A stretch of DNA of 62,914 bases from Tenericutes bacterium ADurb.BinA124 (GTDB lineage: Bacteria > Bacillota_I > Bacilli_A > ML615J-28 > CAG-698), in contig MVZM01000011.1 of assembly GCA_002068415.1 (NCBI GenBank), positions 1 through 62,914 on the forward strand, written 5' to 3'. Below are positions 8,356 to 16,207 of this stretch, piece by piece (position 1 is the first letter of the stretch; every line of letters starts with the position of its first letter). A program made the position numbers and the translations under genes. Under the pieces are notes generated by a model, which was not told where the DNA came from, did no database searches, and was given only the letters and a program-made list of their open reading frames with translations.

Positions 8356-8931
8356 ATGAACGAAGAAAATATTCAACCAACACCTGAAGAACAATTAATG
8401 GATGAGCATGCCCAAACCAAAGAAAAAATCTTTGCGATCGAAGTTAAGATGCAAGAACTTGATGCCATCATTGAACGCTTTGAAGATGAATTCTACCGCA
8501 AAGGCGAAAACTATGAACCAAGCGAAGAAGAAACAAACAAAGTAAAAGCCCTTATAGAAGAATATCGCGACTTGCGTGAGCAAAAAAAACAACTTCAAAA
8601 AACAATAAAAACATCTATTTGGGATCATTTTCCTTTGTGGATGGGAATTTATGCTCTTTTCCAAATTGTTTTTTCGTTTTATTTAATTATGACGCAAATC
8701 AGCATGTATTTTGCGCAGTGGTTTTTAAAGGTTGTTAATGGCAGTACCGATTTTGTCTTTTATGTAGCCTTGTTTATGATTCCCTTTTTAAATTTAGTTT
8801 TGCCTTTGCTTATTTTCTTACTATTAAAGAACAAAGTGCATAAGAGAATGTTTTTATATATTTATTTAATCCATGGTATAGAAACCTTGATTGCTGTGGG
8901 GATGCTGCTTTATGTGGTATTAAAAAGATGA
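8356..8931 (+). CDS. unknown membrane protein with N-terminal coiled coil
   Basis: I do not recognise this 191-residue protein. The first 85 residues are highly charged and heptad-like (EEQLMDEHAQTKEKIFAIEV, KVKALIEEYRDLREQKKQLQK). Three hydrophobic segments follow: about 92-120, 135-160 and 165-188. ATG 8356 is chosen because AAGGAG lies 7 nt upstream, although the frame is open from 8335. It starts 10 nt after thiI and overlaps the next gene by 4 nt (ATGA), so it is cotranscribed with RNA-modification genes. No function is assigned. Confidence 0.7.
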   Translation: MNEENIQPTPEEQLMDEHAQTKEKIFAIEVKMQELDAIIERFEDEFYRKGENYEPSEEETNKVKALIEEYRDLREQKKQLQKTIKTSIWDHFPLWMGIYALFQIVFSFYLIMTQISMYFAQWFLKVVNGSTDFVFYVALFMIPFLNLVLPLLIFLLLKNKVHKRMFLYIYLIHGIETLIAVGMLLYVVLKR

Positions 8932-9659
8932 AAAGGATTGATTCCCTTAATAATCCCTTCGTTTTAAAACTGGCCAAATTGCATGAAAAAAAGTACCGCG
9001 ACCAAGAACGACAATTTTTGATTGAAGGAGAACACTTAATTAAAGAAGCCCATCAAGCCCGTTGTTTACAAGCTGTCTTAATTACGGATGAACAAATGGC
9101 GATGGCGGGCATTGACAATTATTTAGTCAATCCCTTAATTATTAACAAATTGTCGCAAACTAAATCACCAACCAATATCATTGGTGTTTGTGCTTTTTTT
9201 CCGCAAGCAAAACTCAAAGGAACAAGGTTTTTGCTATTGGACAATGTACAAGATCCCGGTAATGCCGGAACATTGGTTCGGAGTGCCCTCGGGTTTGTGG
9301 TTGATTTGGTGATTTTTAATTCGCAGTCCGTTGATTTCTATAATGATAAATTTATTCGGGCTACTCAAGGAGCGCTTTTCCAAGTGCCGCTTGTGAGAAT
9401 GGATTTGGAACAGGCCATTGGGGAATTAAAAAAAGCGGGAACAAGGATTATTGGCACTAAAATGCAAGGAGGAAGTAATTTGTATGACTTTAGCTGTCCT
9501 AAAAAGTGGGCTTTACTTTTAGGAAGTGAAGGCCAAGGCATTGCCGAGTCTTTGTGGCCGCTGGTGGACGAAACTGTTTTTGTGCCGATTCATCCGCGTT
9601 TAGAATCATTAAATGTGGCCGTAGCCGGCAGTATTATTTTGTCCTATTTCAATCAATAA
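8928..9659 (+). CDS. TrmH/SpoU-family RNA 2'-O-methyltransferase
   Basis: A SAM-dependent ribose methyltransferase for tRNA or rRNA with an alpha/beta-knot fold. The 243 residues show an N-terminal substrate-binding domain (residues 1-95, with the SPTN..GV hinge). The SpoU motifs follow: LLLDNVQDPGNAGTLVRSA, ALLLGSEGQGI and VPIHPRLESLNVAVAGSI. It resembles Bacillus YsgA. The usual Ile-Pro-Met motif-3 start is VPIHPR here, a mild divergence. The RNA target cannot be read from the sequence. Confidence 0.88.
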   Translation: MKRIDSLNNPFVLKLAKLHEKKYRDQERQFLIEGEHLIKEAHQARCLQAVLITDEQMAMAGIDNYLVNPLIINKLSQTKSPTNIIGVCAFFPQAKLKGTRFLLLDNVQDPGNAGTLVRSALGFVVDLVIFNSQSVDFYNDKFIRATQGALFQVPLVRMDLEQAIGELKKAGTRIIGTKMQGGSNLYDFSCPKKWALLLGSEGQGIAESLWPLVDETVFVPIHPRLESLNVAVAGSIILSYFNQ

Positions 9660-9668
9660 TCAATTTTG

Positions 9669-9697
9669 TTGTGGTAATAAAAACTATCGTGTATAAT
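9669..9697 (+). promoter_or_regulatory. promoter of the rubredoxin-flavodiiron operon
   Basis: TTGTGG (9669-9674), a 17-bp spacer and TATAAT (9692-9697), then GAAGGAGG before the ATG at 9728. Confidence 0.7.
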
Positions 9698-9727
9698 TAA
9701 AGAAGTTTTAAATGAAGGAGGAAAATT

Positions 9728-9886
9728 ATGGATAGATATGTTTGTGATGTCTGCGGTTATGTTTATGATCCCGCCGTTGGTGATGAAACCCAAGGAATCG
9801 CCCCCGGCACCGCTTTTGAAGATTTACCGGATGACTGGCTATGCCCGGATTGCGGTGTTGGCAAAGAAAACTTTTCGCAAGAGTAA
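9728..9886 (+). CDS. rubredoxin
   Basis: A 52-residue one-iron electron carrier. The iron ligands are Cys6, Cys9, Cys39 and Cys42 in [11 protein letters not shown] and [13 protein letters not shown]. The conserved aromatic and acidic residues of the family (Y11, D14, the DLPDDW turn) are present. A strong ribosome site precedes it. The flavodiiron protein starts 2 nt after the stop, so this rubredoxin is the likely electron donor to it. Confidence 0.96.
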   Translation: MDRYVCDVCGYVYDPAVGDETQGIAPGTAFEDLPDDWLCPDCGVGKENFSQE

Positions 9887-9888
9887 AA

Positions 9889-11070
9889 ATGAAAGCTTAT
9901 CAAATTAAACCACAAGTTTATTGGGTCGGAGCGATTGATTGGTCGTTGCGAACTTTTCATGGTTATGTTACGGATCGCGGTTCAAGCTATAATGCTTATT
10001 TAATTATTGATGAGAAAATCACTTTAATTGACAATGTAAAGTCCTATTTAGTCGAGGAAATGATGGCCCGGATTGCTTCCGTAATTGATCCCTCACAAAT
10101 TGAGATTATTATCTCTAATCATGGGGAACCGGACCACAGCGGCAGTATTAAAGAGCTTATTAAGCTGGCTCCTAAAGCCAAAATATATGCTCAAGCCCCC
10201 AATGGTGTTAAAATCTTACAAGCTACTTATGGTGATTTACCCATTGTTCCCGTTAAAAACGGGGAACAATTAAAGATTGGGAAACGCACTTTAAGCTTTT
10301 ACCATGCTCCTATGGTGCACTGGCCGGACAATATGGTTGTTTATGACCAAGAGGATAAAATTCTTTTCAGTAACGATATTTTTGGGCAGCATATGGCGTC
10401 TTCGGAGCGCTTTGATGGCGATTTACCGCTGGAAATGATTCTTTTTGAAGCCAAAAAATATTATGCCAATATTGTCTTGCCATATACAAAACAAGCGGCC
10501 CGGATTTTCGCAGCGGCTAAGGAACTTGATATAAAGATGATTGCGACAAGCCATGGGATTATTTGGCGAGACCATCTTCCGGAAATCTTTCAATTATATG
10601 AATATTTGACGCAATCGCAAAAACAAACTAAAGCCGTTGTTGTTTATGACACGATGTGGCAAAGTACCGAAAAAATAGCCGTGGAGATTGCGGAAACATT
10701 TTCCGAATTAGCTATTCCCGTTCGGCTTTATAATATTAATGATACCGATGCTTCTAATATTATGACCGAAATTATCGATGCGAAATATTTGGCAGTTGGT
10801 TCTTCAACCATCAACAATAATATGTTACCGACGATAGCCGGATTCTTGTGTTATCTAAAAGGTTTAGCGCCGGTTGGTTTGTCTAGTTTCGCTTTTGGTA
10901 GTTACGGTTGGGGTGGCCAAAGCATTGCGCAAATTGAAGAACAATTAGATACTTTAGGTTTTAAGCGCTTAATGCCCGGAATTCGCATTAACTATGTTCC
11001 CAAGCCGGAAGATTTAAAACAAATTCATGATGATATTGCGCAAGCGCTTCATCAAGCAAAGACAGTTTAA
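9889..11070 (+). CDS. flavodiiron protein (rubredoxin:oxygen/NO oxidoreductase)
   Basis: Reduces O2 to water, or NO to N2O, with electrons from rubredoxin; a cytosolic detoxification enzyme of anaerobes and microaerophiles. The 393 residues have an N-terminal metallo-beta-lactamase-like diiron domain with NHGEPDHSG (77-85), a histidine in MVHWPDNM, ILFSNDIFG and TSHGIIWR. A flavodoxin domain follows (about 255-390: VVYDTMWQSTEKIA, the FMN phosphate loop, and FGSYGWGGQ). The frame is open from an ATG at 9841 inside the rubredoxin gene; 9889 gives the family N-terminus. A terminator follows. Confidence 0.94.
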   Translation: MKAYQIKPQVYWVGAIDWSLRTFHGYVTDRGSSYNAYLIIDEKITLIDNVKSYLVEEMMARIASVIDPSQIEIIISNHGEPDHSGSIKELIKLAPKAKIYAQAPNGVKILQATYGDLPIVPVKNGEQLKIGKRTLSFYHAPMVHWPDNMVVYDQEDKILFSNDIFGQHMASSERFDGDLPLEMILFEAKKYYANIVLPYTKQAARIFAAAKELDIKMIATSHGIIWRDHLPEIFQLYEYLTQSQKQTKAVVVYDTMWQSTEKIAVEIAETFSELAIPVRLYNINDTDASNIMTEIIDAKYLAVGSSTINNNMLPTIAGFLCYLKGLAPVGLSSFAFGSYGWGGQSIAQIEEQLDTLGFKRLMPGIRINYVPKPEDLKQIHDDIAQALHQAKTV

Positions 11071-11085
11071 AAAGCTGTCTTTTTT
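11059..11085 (+). terminator. intrinsic terminator after the flavodiiron gene
   Basis: AAGACAG (11059-11065) pairs with CTGTCTT (11075-11081), followed by T's. The 5' arm overlaps the end of the coding region. Confidence 0.75.
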
Positions 11086-11143
11086 CATTAGGAAATTACC
11101 CCTTGTTATCATTTTTTCATGAAAAACTTTCAGTAAAAACGCC

Positions 11144-11172
11144 TAGACTATCAAAAAAAGCCATGTTACAAT
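11144..11172 (+). promoter_or_regulatory. promoter of the uvrX-yolD operon
   Basis: TAGACT (11144-11149), a 17-bp spacer and TACAAT (11167-11172). I saw no LexA/DinR box (GAAC-N4-GTTC) nearby. Confidence 0.5.
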
Positions 11173-11195
11173 ACGCTTGAAGGTAGGAAGATCTT

Positions 11196-12452
11196 ATGGG
11201 AATGAGGCATATCCTTTGTATTGATTTGAAAAGTTTTTATGCATCGGTGGAATGTTCACTGCGAGGGCTTGATCCCTTTGCCGTTAATTTGGTGGTCGCC
11301 GATAAAGAGCGCGGTGGCGGCTCGATTGTCTTGGCCGTTTCGCCGCATTTAAAAAAGTATGGTGTCAATTCCCGTTGTCGGATTTATGAATTGCCGACGA
11401 ATGTGGAAATCATTTTTGCAAAACCGCGCATGCAAAAATACATCGATTTTTCCGGAATGATTTATGATATTTATTTACAATATGTTTCAGCGGAAGACAT
11501 TCATGTTTATAGCATCGATGAGGCATTTTTAGATTTATCATCCTATTTGAAATATTATCAACAGCCGATTGAAGAGATTGCGAAAAGGATTATGGAAGAC
11601 ATTTTCCAAAAAACCAAAATTACCGCTGCTTGCGGGATAGGGACCAATATGTTTCTTGCGAAAGTTGCCCTTGATTGTTTAGCCAAACAAAACCCGAACC
11701 GTCTTGCTTATTTAGATGAACAAATATTTATGGACCAAATAGGGGATTTACGACCGCTTAGTAAGATTTGGGGGATTGGTTTACGCACAGCGAGGCATTT
11801 AGAACGGATGGGGATTTATTGTTTACGGGACCTAGCCAATTATTCAGTGGAAAAGCTCCAAAAAACATTTGGCCTTGTCGGTTTGGAATTATATAATCAT
11901 GCTCATGGGATTGATAAAACCACCGTTCAGGAAGCTCGCAACTATCTTCCGGCGCATTTTTCTTTCGGCCATGGCCAAGCTTTGTACGAAGATTATACGA
12001 AGGATGAGGCGAAAATCGTCTTATTGGAAATGGTTGATGAATTGGTAACGGAATTAATTATGCGTAAGCAAACCTGTCAAACTATTAGTTTGGGGGTTGG
12101 ATATTCGCAAACGGTCGGGGGTGGATTTAACCGTCAACTTTCCTTTGATAAGCATACCAACAGCCGCAAAACCATTTGGGAGGCTTTTATTGGTTTATAT
12201 GAAAAATATACAAAGAATGTCCCCATTCGGCGGCTCAATCTTCGTTTAGGAAAACTTGCCAATGAGGTCTATCTTCAAGCTGATATCTTTGACGGTATGG
12301 ATAAAACACAAAAAGAACATGATTTGTATCAAGCTCTTGGGGAAATAAAAAAGCGCTTTGGTAAAAACGCGGTCTTTTTAGCGCTTAGTAAAACACCGAA
12401 GGGCACCCAAATTAAGCGTAATCAGCTAATAGGAGGTCACAATGCCGAATGA
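11196..12452 (+). CDS. uvrX: Y-family DNA polymerase, UvrX/UmuC type
   Basis: A lesion-bypass DNA polymerase. At 418 residues it is full length. Catalytic motifs are CIDLKSFYASVE (Asp10 and neighbours), VYSIDEAFLDL (Asp-Glu pair near 105), the Y-family little-finger region and the HhH segment KIWGIGLRTARHLERMGI. The N-terminus and GGGSIVLAVSPHLKKYGV place it nearer UvrX/UmuC than DinB. It overlaps the following YolD-like gene, the arrangement known in Bacillus (uvrX-yolD, yqjW-yqjX). Confidence 0.9.
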   Translation: MGMRHILCIDLKSFYASVECSLRGLDPFAVNLVVADKERGGGSIVLAVSPHLKKYGVNSRCRIYELPTNVEIIFAKPRMQKYIDFSGMIYDIYLQYVSAEDIHVYSIDEAFLDLSSYLKYYQQPIEEIAKRIMEDIFQKTKITAACGIGTNMFLAKVALDCLAKQNPNRLAYLDEQIFMDQIGDLRPLSKIWGIGLRTARHLERMGIYCLRDLANYSVEKLQKTFGLVGLELYNHAHGIDKTTVQEARNYLPAHFSFGHGQALYEDYTKDEAKIVLLEMVDELVTELIMRKQTCQTISLGVGYSQTVGGGFNRQLSFDKHTNSRKTIWEAFIGLYEKYTKNVPIRRLNLRLGKLANEVYLQADIFDGMDKTQKEHDLYQALGEIKKRFGKNAVFLALSKTPKGTQIKRNQLIGGHNAE

Positions 12453-12756
12453 TGAACGACAAGGTAAATGGCAAGCCTTTGATGGTTTGGACGGTTTTCG
12501 GAAAAGGATTAAAAAGATCGAACAAAGGCGGGTTTCTTCAAGCAAACCGGTTTTGATGGCGGATGAATTAGCTTTGTTGGATGAGAAACTAAAGAAAGCC
12601 ATCGATAGTCAAAATGAAGTGGAAATTGTTTTTTTTCAAAAAGGAAGTTTTTGGAGGCTTCGCGGTGTTGTTAGCAAAGTTGATTTTGTTTTTAAAGAAA
12701 TAATTGTAGCGAACAAAAAAATCAGCGTTTCCACAATCACGCAAATTAACGATTAA
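12442..12756 (+). CDS. YolD-like protein
   Basis: A 104-residue member of the YolD family, the standard partner of UvrX-type polymerases in Firmicutes. Its family signature is visible in GKWQAFDGLDGFRKRI, followed by a helix with LLDEKLKKAI and a C-terminal beta-rich half (VEIVFFQKGSFWRLRGVVSKVD, then KKISVSTITQI). The fold resembles an Sm-like barrel. It overlaps uvrX by 11 nt with its own AGGAGGT site, so the two are translated together. The biochemical role of the family is not settled. Confidence 0.85.
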   Translation: MPNDERQGKWQAFDGLDGFRKRIKKIEQRRVSSSKPVLMADELALLDEKLKKAIDSQNEVEIVFFQKGSFWRLRGVVSKVDFVFKEIIVANKKISVSTITQIND

Positions 12757-12820
12757 GCAAATTAATAGAAAACAATCATTATTCTTGTTATAATAAACTT
12801 GCTATGTAAAGGAGTTTATT

Positions 12821-13423
12821 ATGAAAAATCAGTTTATTAATATCTTAAAGATGCGTCGTAGTCACTACGCTTTAGATAAAAAAACCACAATTGCCGATGG
12901 GGAAATTGTGAAACTTGTGGAAGAGGCGGTTTATTTGACACCGTCCGCTTTTAATTCACAATCTGCACGTGCGGTGGTGCTTTTCCATAAAGACCACGAT
13001 CGCTTATGGGATATCGTTACCGAGGAATTGCGTAAAATTGTTCCGGAGGACCGCTTTGCTGCCACCGATGTGAAAATGCAGGCTTTTAAAAAAGCTTATG
13101 GAACGGTGCTTTTTTTTGAAGATCAAAGTGTTGTTCAAAACTTGCAAGAACGCTTTCCGCTGTATCGTGATGTGTTTCCGCTTTGGTCCAACCAAAGTGC
13201 AGGCATGCTGAATTTAGTGGTTTGGACGGCTTTGGCAGAAAATGGCTTAGGGGCTTCGCTCCAACACTATAATCCTATTATTGATGCGGAAGTTACTAAG
13301 GCATTTAACCTTCCAAGCAACTGGAAGTTGATTGCACAAATGCCCTTTGGTGTTCCCAACGGTCCATTGAATGAAAAAACCAATATACCGATTGCTGAAC
13401 GCGTCAAAGTGTTTGGGAAATAA
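12821..13423 (+). CDS. nitroreductase family protein
   Basis: An FMN-dependent NAD(P)H oxidoreductase-like protein of 200 residues. It opens with MRRSHYALDKK (the R-R-S..FMN phosphate-binding start), then TPSAFNSQSARAVVL, the dimer-core helices, and GLGASLQHYNP before the final PFG strand. It resembles the small YdgI/Frm2-like group. A TATAAT (12789-12794) precedes an AAAGGAG site. The physiological substrate is not evident. Neighbouring MsrA suggests a redox or oxidant context. Confidence 0.85.
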   Translation: MKNQFINILKMRRSHYALDKKTTIADGEIVKLVEEAVYLTPSAFNSQSARAVVLFHKDHDRLWDIVTEELRKIVPEDRFAATDVKMQAFKKAYGTVLFFEDQSVVQNLQERFPLYRDVFPLWSNQSAGMLNLVVWTALAENGLGASLQHYNPIIDAEVTKAFNLPSNWKLIAQMPFGVPNGPLNEKTNIPIAERVKVFGK

Positions 13424-13429
13424 AACGGT

Positions 13430-13456
13430 GAGCCACGAATGATGGTGGCTCTTTTT
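13430..13456 (+). terminator. intrinsic terminator after the nitroreductase gene
   Basis: GAGCCAC (13430-13436) pairs with GTGGCTC (13445-13451), then TTTTT. Confidence 0.85.
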
Positions 13457-13563
13457 CCTTTCTTTTTGGGGTATTTCTTGTTATAATATGGTCAAGAAAA
13501 AACGGTCTTTGCACTGCTTTTTTGCTTTACTTAAAGTAAGCTAAATAAACCGGGAGAAACAAG

Positions 13564-14061
13564 ATGAAAAGAATTGTGCTTGCGGGTGGATGCTTTTGGG
13601 GTGTTGAAGCCTATTATAAACAGATAAAAGGAGTTGTAGACACCAATGTCGGTTATACCAACGGCAACAAAGCTAAGCCCAGCTATGAGGATTTAAAAAA
13701 CCATTTGGCGACCCATGCGGAAGCGGTGGAAATATATTATGATGAAAAAATCCTTTCTTTAGAACAAATTTTAGACCACTTATTTCGTATTATTGACCCC
13801 ACCAGCCTTAATCGACAAGGCGGTGATTTTGGTATTCAATATCGAACCGGAGTTTATTATCAAAGCGAAGAAGATAAACATCGAATTGAACAGTTTTTCC
13901 ATCACCAAAACCAGCAATTACAAGGGAAATTGGCAGTCGAATTAGCCAAGGAAAAGGGTTTTTATTTAGCGGAAGATTATCATCAAGATTATTTAGACCA
14001 TAATCCCAACGGCTACTGCCATGTGGATTTTAGTTTGATTCATGAGCATGAAAAAAAGTAA
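13564..14061 (+). CDS. msrA: peptide methionine-(S)-S-oxide reductase
   Basis: Repairs Met-S-sulfoxide in proteins. The 165-residue protein has the catalytic motif GGCFWGVEAYY and conserved downstream blocks VGYTNG, HAEAVEIYYD, DPTSLNRQGGDFG.QYR and AEDYHQDYL. A TATAAT (13482-13487) gives a leader of about 70 nt containing the small palindrome TTACTTAAAGTAA (13527-13539). The amidase lipoprotein gene follows within 21 nt and may be cotranscribed. Confidence 0.95.
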   Translation: MKRIVLAGGCFWGVEAYYKQIKGVVDTNVGYTNGNKAKPSYEDLKNHLATHAEAVEIYYDEKILSLEQILDHLFRIIDPTSLNRQGGDFGIQYRTGVYYQSEEDKHRIEQFFHHQNQQLQGKLAVELAKEKGFYLAEDYHQDYLDHNPNGYCHVDFSLIHEHEKK

Positions 14062-14081
14062 GCAAATTAAGGAGCAACGAT

Positions 14082-16058
14082 ATGTTTAAAAAAACGAAGC
14101 TATTAGCCCTCTTCACTAGCCTGGTTATCTTGGCCTTGTTGCTGTTTGTAGGCTGCCAAGAACCAAAGGAAGAAATTAAGGATGACCCCGATCCCGTCAT
14201 CGTTGATCCCACTTTGAGTTTTGAACAAACCGCTTTTGAACTGGAAATTGGTGAAGAAAAAACGATTATCCCTGTGATTGGCCAAACAACGGCGGCTTTA
14301 ACAGTCGAATATGAAGTAGCTAAGCCCGCTGTTTGTGAAGTTAACAATCATGTCATTAAAGCCCTCGCAGCCGGGGAAACGACGATTACGGCGAAGCTGA
14401 CGGCTTATCCCTTGATTACCGCTACAATTAGCGTTAGGGTTTTCCCCTTTGCGTTAACGCTTACCGGTAGCGATGAAGTTTTTGTTGGTGAAGAAATAAG
14501 TTTAACGGCGACTGATCGTAATAAGCCTGACAACATTGTTGTTTGGGAATCGTTAAACCCAAATATTGCGACCGTTGACCAAAACGGGAAAGTTACCGGT
14601 CATGCCAGTGGTTTGGCGACCATTAGGATTTCATCGACCGTATCAAAAGCTACTTTAGAAAAAAACATCATTGTTAAAGATCGACCCTTTGCGTTAACGC
14701 TTACTGGTAGCGATGAAGTCTTTGTTGGTGAAGAAATTACTTTAATTGGAACGGATGATAATAACCCCGATAACATCGTTTTTTGGGAATCCTTGGACCC
14801 CCATATTGCCACGGTTGATCAAAACGGGAAAGTTACCGGCCAAGCTAGTGGCTTGGTGACGATTCGAATTTCCTCCTTTGTATCAACAGAAACTTTGGAA
14901 AAAACAATTACGGTGCTTGTTCCGGCGCCCGTGGCCATTGAAGTGAATGCGAAAACGGCGGGACCTTACAAAAGCTTCGGGAATGTGACTTTGAAACATC
15001 AGGTTCTTCCCAGCGGTGCGGATCAAAGCGTTACTTGGTTATCCAGTAATCCGGAAATAGCCACAGTTGATGCCCAAGGTAAAGTCAGTTTCTTAAAAAT
15101 CGGGGAGGTGGAAATTACGGCTATCTCCCAAGTCAACAATTCAATTATAGGAGCAATCACGATGAATATTGAAGTTGATCCGGTGGCTTTAATTAAAAGT
15201 TTAAATGTCACTAATCCGATTGTGAAATACGTAACGACTTACGGCAATACGGAAAAACAACAATGGGTGTACGGGAGTGTTTCTAAATATTATCCGGGAG
15301 AATTGAATTTAAAAGAAAACATTATTGCGATTACCCCGACCATTGACGGTCAACCCAATGCTTATATCGGCTTAAGCTATACATCGGCGATTCGGGCTGC
15401 CACCGAATTTAAGACGGTTAGAAGCGGTGTTTTAAAAACAGCGATTTCCGATATCATTTATCATGATACCGGTAATAACAATGTTGGTGCGAATGCCGAT
15501 ATGCATGCGAAATACATTGTCGGGTCCGCTAACTTTAATACCTATAGGGCAAGATCTTGGCATTATACGGTTGATGATAAAGAAGTTATTCAACATTTAC
15601 CCGACAACGAAGTTGCTTGGCAGGGTGATACCGAACTGGCTTACAGCACAACAATTGGTGTAGAAACTTGTGTTGATTTCGGGAGTGATTTATATACTAC
15701 TTGGCATCGGACGGCGAAACTGATGGCTTGGTTAATGCAAAAGCACAATTTAAAAATTACCAATATTAAACAGCATTATGACTATAGCCAAAAAGAATGC
15801 CCCCAAACTTTGCGTCGTAACAATCTTTACCCTAATGCCATTGAACTAATTAAGGCAGAGTATGAAGTTCTAACTCAATTGGCCGGTTACACCATCACCT
15901 TCCAATCCAATAACCCGGAATATGTTAATCATTATGGTCGGATTATCAATTTGCCGTCGGTCAGCACGCCGATTACTTACACGGTGCGGATTACTAATAG
16001 TCAGGGTTATGATGCTACGGTGATGTTGATTTCCATTCTTCCGGCTAAACCGGCTTAA
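14082..16058 (+). CDS. lipoprotein: Ig-like (Big_2) repeats plus N-acetylmuramoyl-L-alanine amidase
   Basis: A 658-residue surface lipoprotein that probably cleaves the MurNAc-L-Ala bond of peptidoglycan. A signal peptide ends in the lipobox LLLFVGCQE. Ig-like Big_2 domains follow (about 45-125, 120-205, 200-285, 285-365), each with W.S.NP.IATVD..GKVTG. A PGRP/amidase_2 domain then spans about 445-590: zinc-ligand His in IIYHDTGNN, the substrate strand RSWHYTVDD, and a late His with Cys in KQHYDYSQKECPQTLRR. A final Ig-like segment closes the protein. Possible target: its own wall in turnover, or competitors. Confidence 0.85.
   Translation: MFKKTKLLALFTSLVILALLLFVGCQEPKEEIKDDPDPVIVDPTLSFEQTAFELEIGEEKTIIPVIGQTTAALTVEYEVAKPAVCEVNNHVIKALAAGETTITAKLTAYPLITATISVRVFPFALTLTGSDEVFVGEEISLTATDRNKPDNIVVWESLNPNIATVDQNGKVTGHASGLATIRISSTVSKATLEKNIIVKDRPFALTLTGSDEVFVGEEITLIGTDDNNPDNIVFWESLDPHIATVDQNGKVTGQASGLVTIRISSFVSTETLEKTITVLVPAPVAIEVNAKTAGPYKSFGNVTLKHQVLPSGADQSVTWLSSNPEIATVDAQGKVSFLKIGEVEITAISQVNNSIIGAITMNIEVDPVALIKSLNVTNPIVKYVTTYGNTEKQQWVYGSVSKYYPGELNLKENIIAITPTIDGQPNAYIGLSYTSAIRAATEFKTVRSGVLKTAISDIIYHDTGNNNVGANADMHAKYIVGSANFNTYRARSWHYTVDDKEVIQHLPDNEVAWQGDTELAYSTTIGVETCVDFGSDLYTTWHRTAKLMAWLMQKHNLKITNIKQHYDYSQKECPQTLRRNNLYPNAIELIKAEYEVLTQLAGYTITFQSNNPEYVNHYGRIINLPSVSTPITYTVRITNSQGYDATVMLISILPAKPA
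14445..14924 (+). repeat. two tandem ~240-bp copies encoding Big_2 repeats
   Basis: Nearly identical DNA (CCTTTGCGTTAACGCTTAC and on) recurs at a 240-bp offset starting near 14445 and 14685. Each copy encodes one 80-residue Ig-like domain. The DNA-level identity points to a recent internal duplication. Confidence 0.8.
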
Positions 16059-16072
16059 AGCTAAACAATTAA

Positions 16073-16148
16073 TTGACAAAAATAACAAGCTTGTGATACA
16101 ATATGGCATAGAATGTCGTTAACTAAGGAGTGAGTCGTCTCACTCCTT
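16073..16148 (+). promoter_or_regulatory. nusA promoter and leader hairpin
   Basis: TTGACA (16073-16078), an 18-bp spacer and TACAAT (16097-16102). The leader then holds a perfect 10-bp stem with a TCGT loop (arms AAGGAGTGAG and CTCACTCCTT, 16125-16148). No T tract follows, so it is not a simple terminator. The 5' arm hides an AAGGAG element. Confidence 0.65.
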
Positions 16149-16207
16149 TAAATAATAATGCACCCGTTTTGGGAAATATGTCGAATGGACAAAATCTTGG
16201 AGGAAAC

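Noticed and set aside
13527..13539. Palindrome TTACTTAAAGTAA in the msrA leader as an operator
   Set aside because: It is short, AT-rich and well downstream of the -10 box, so chance is a fair explanation.
16130..16207. GTG at 16130 as the NusA start
   Set aside because: It sits within the leader hairpin and adds 26 residues unlike NusA; ATG 16208 has a good ribosome site.
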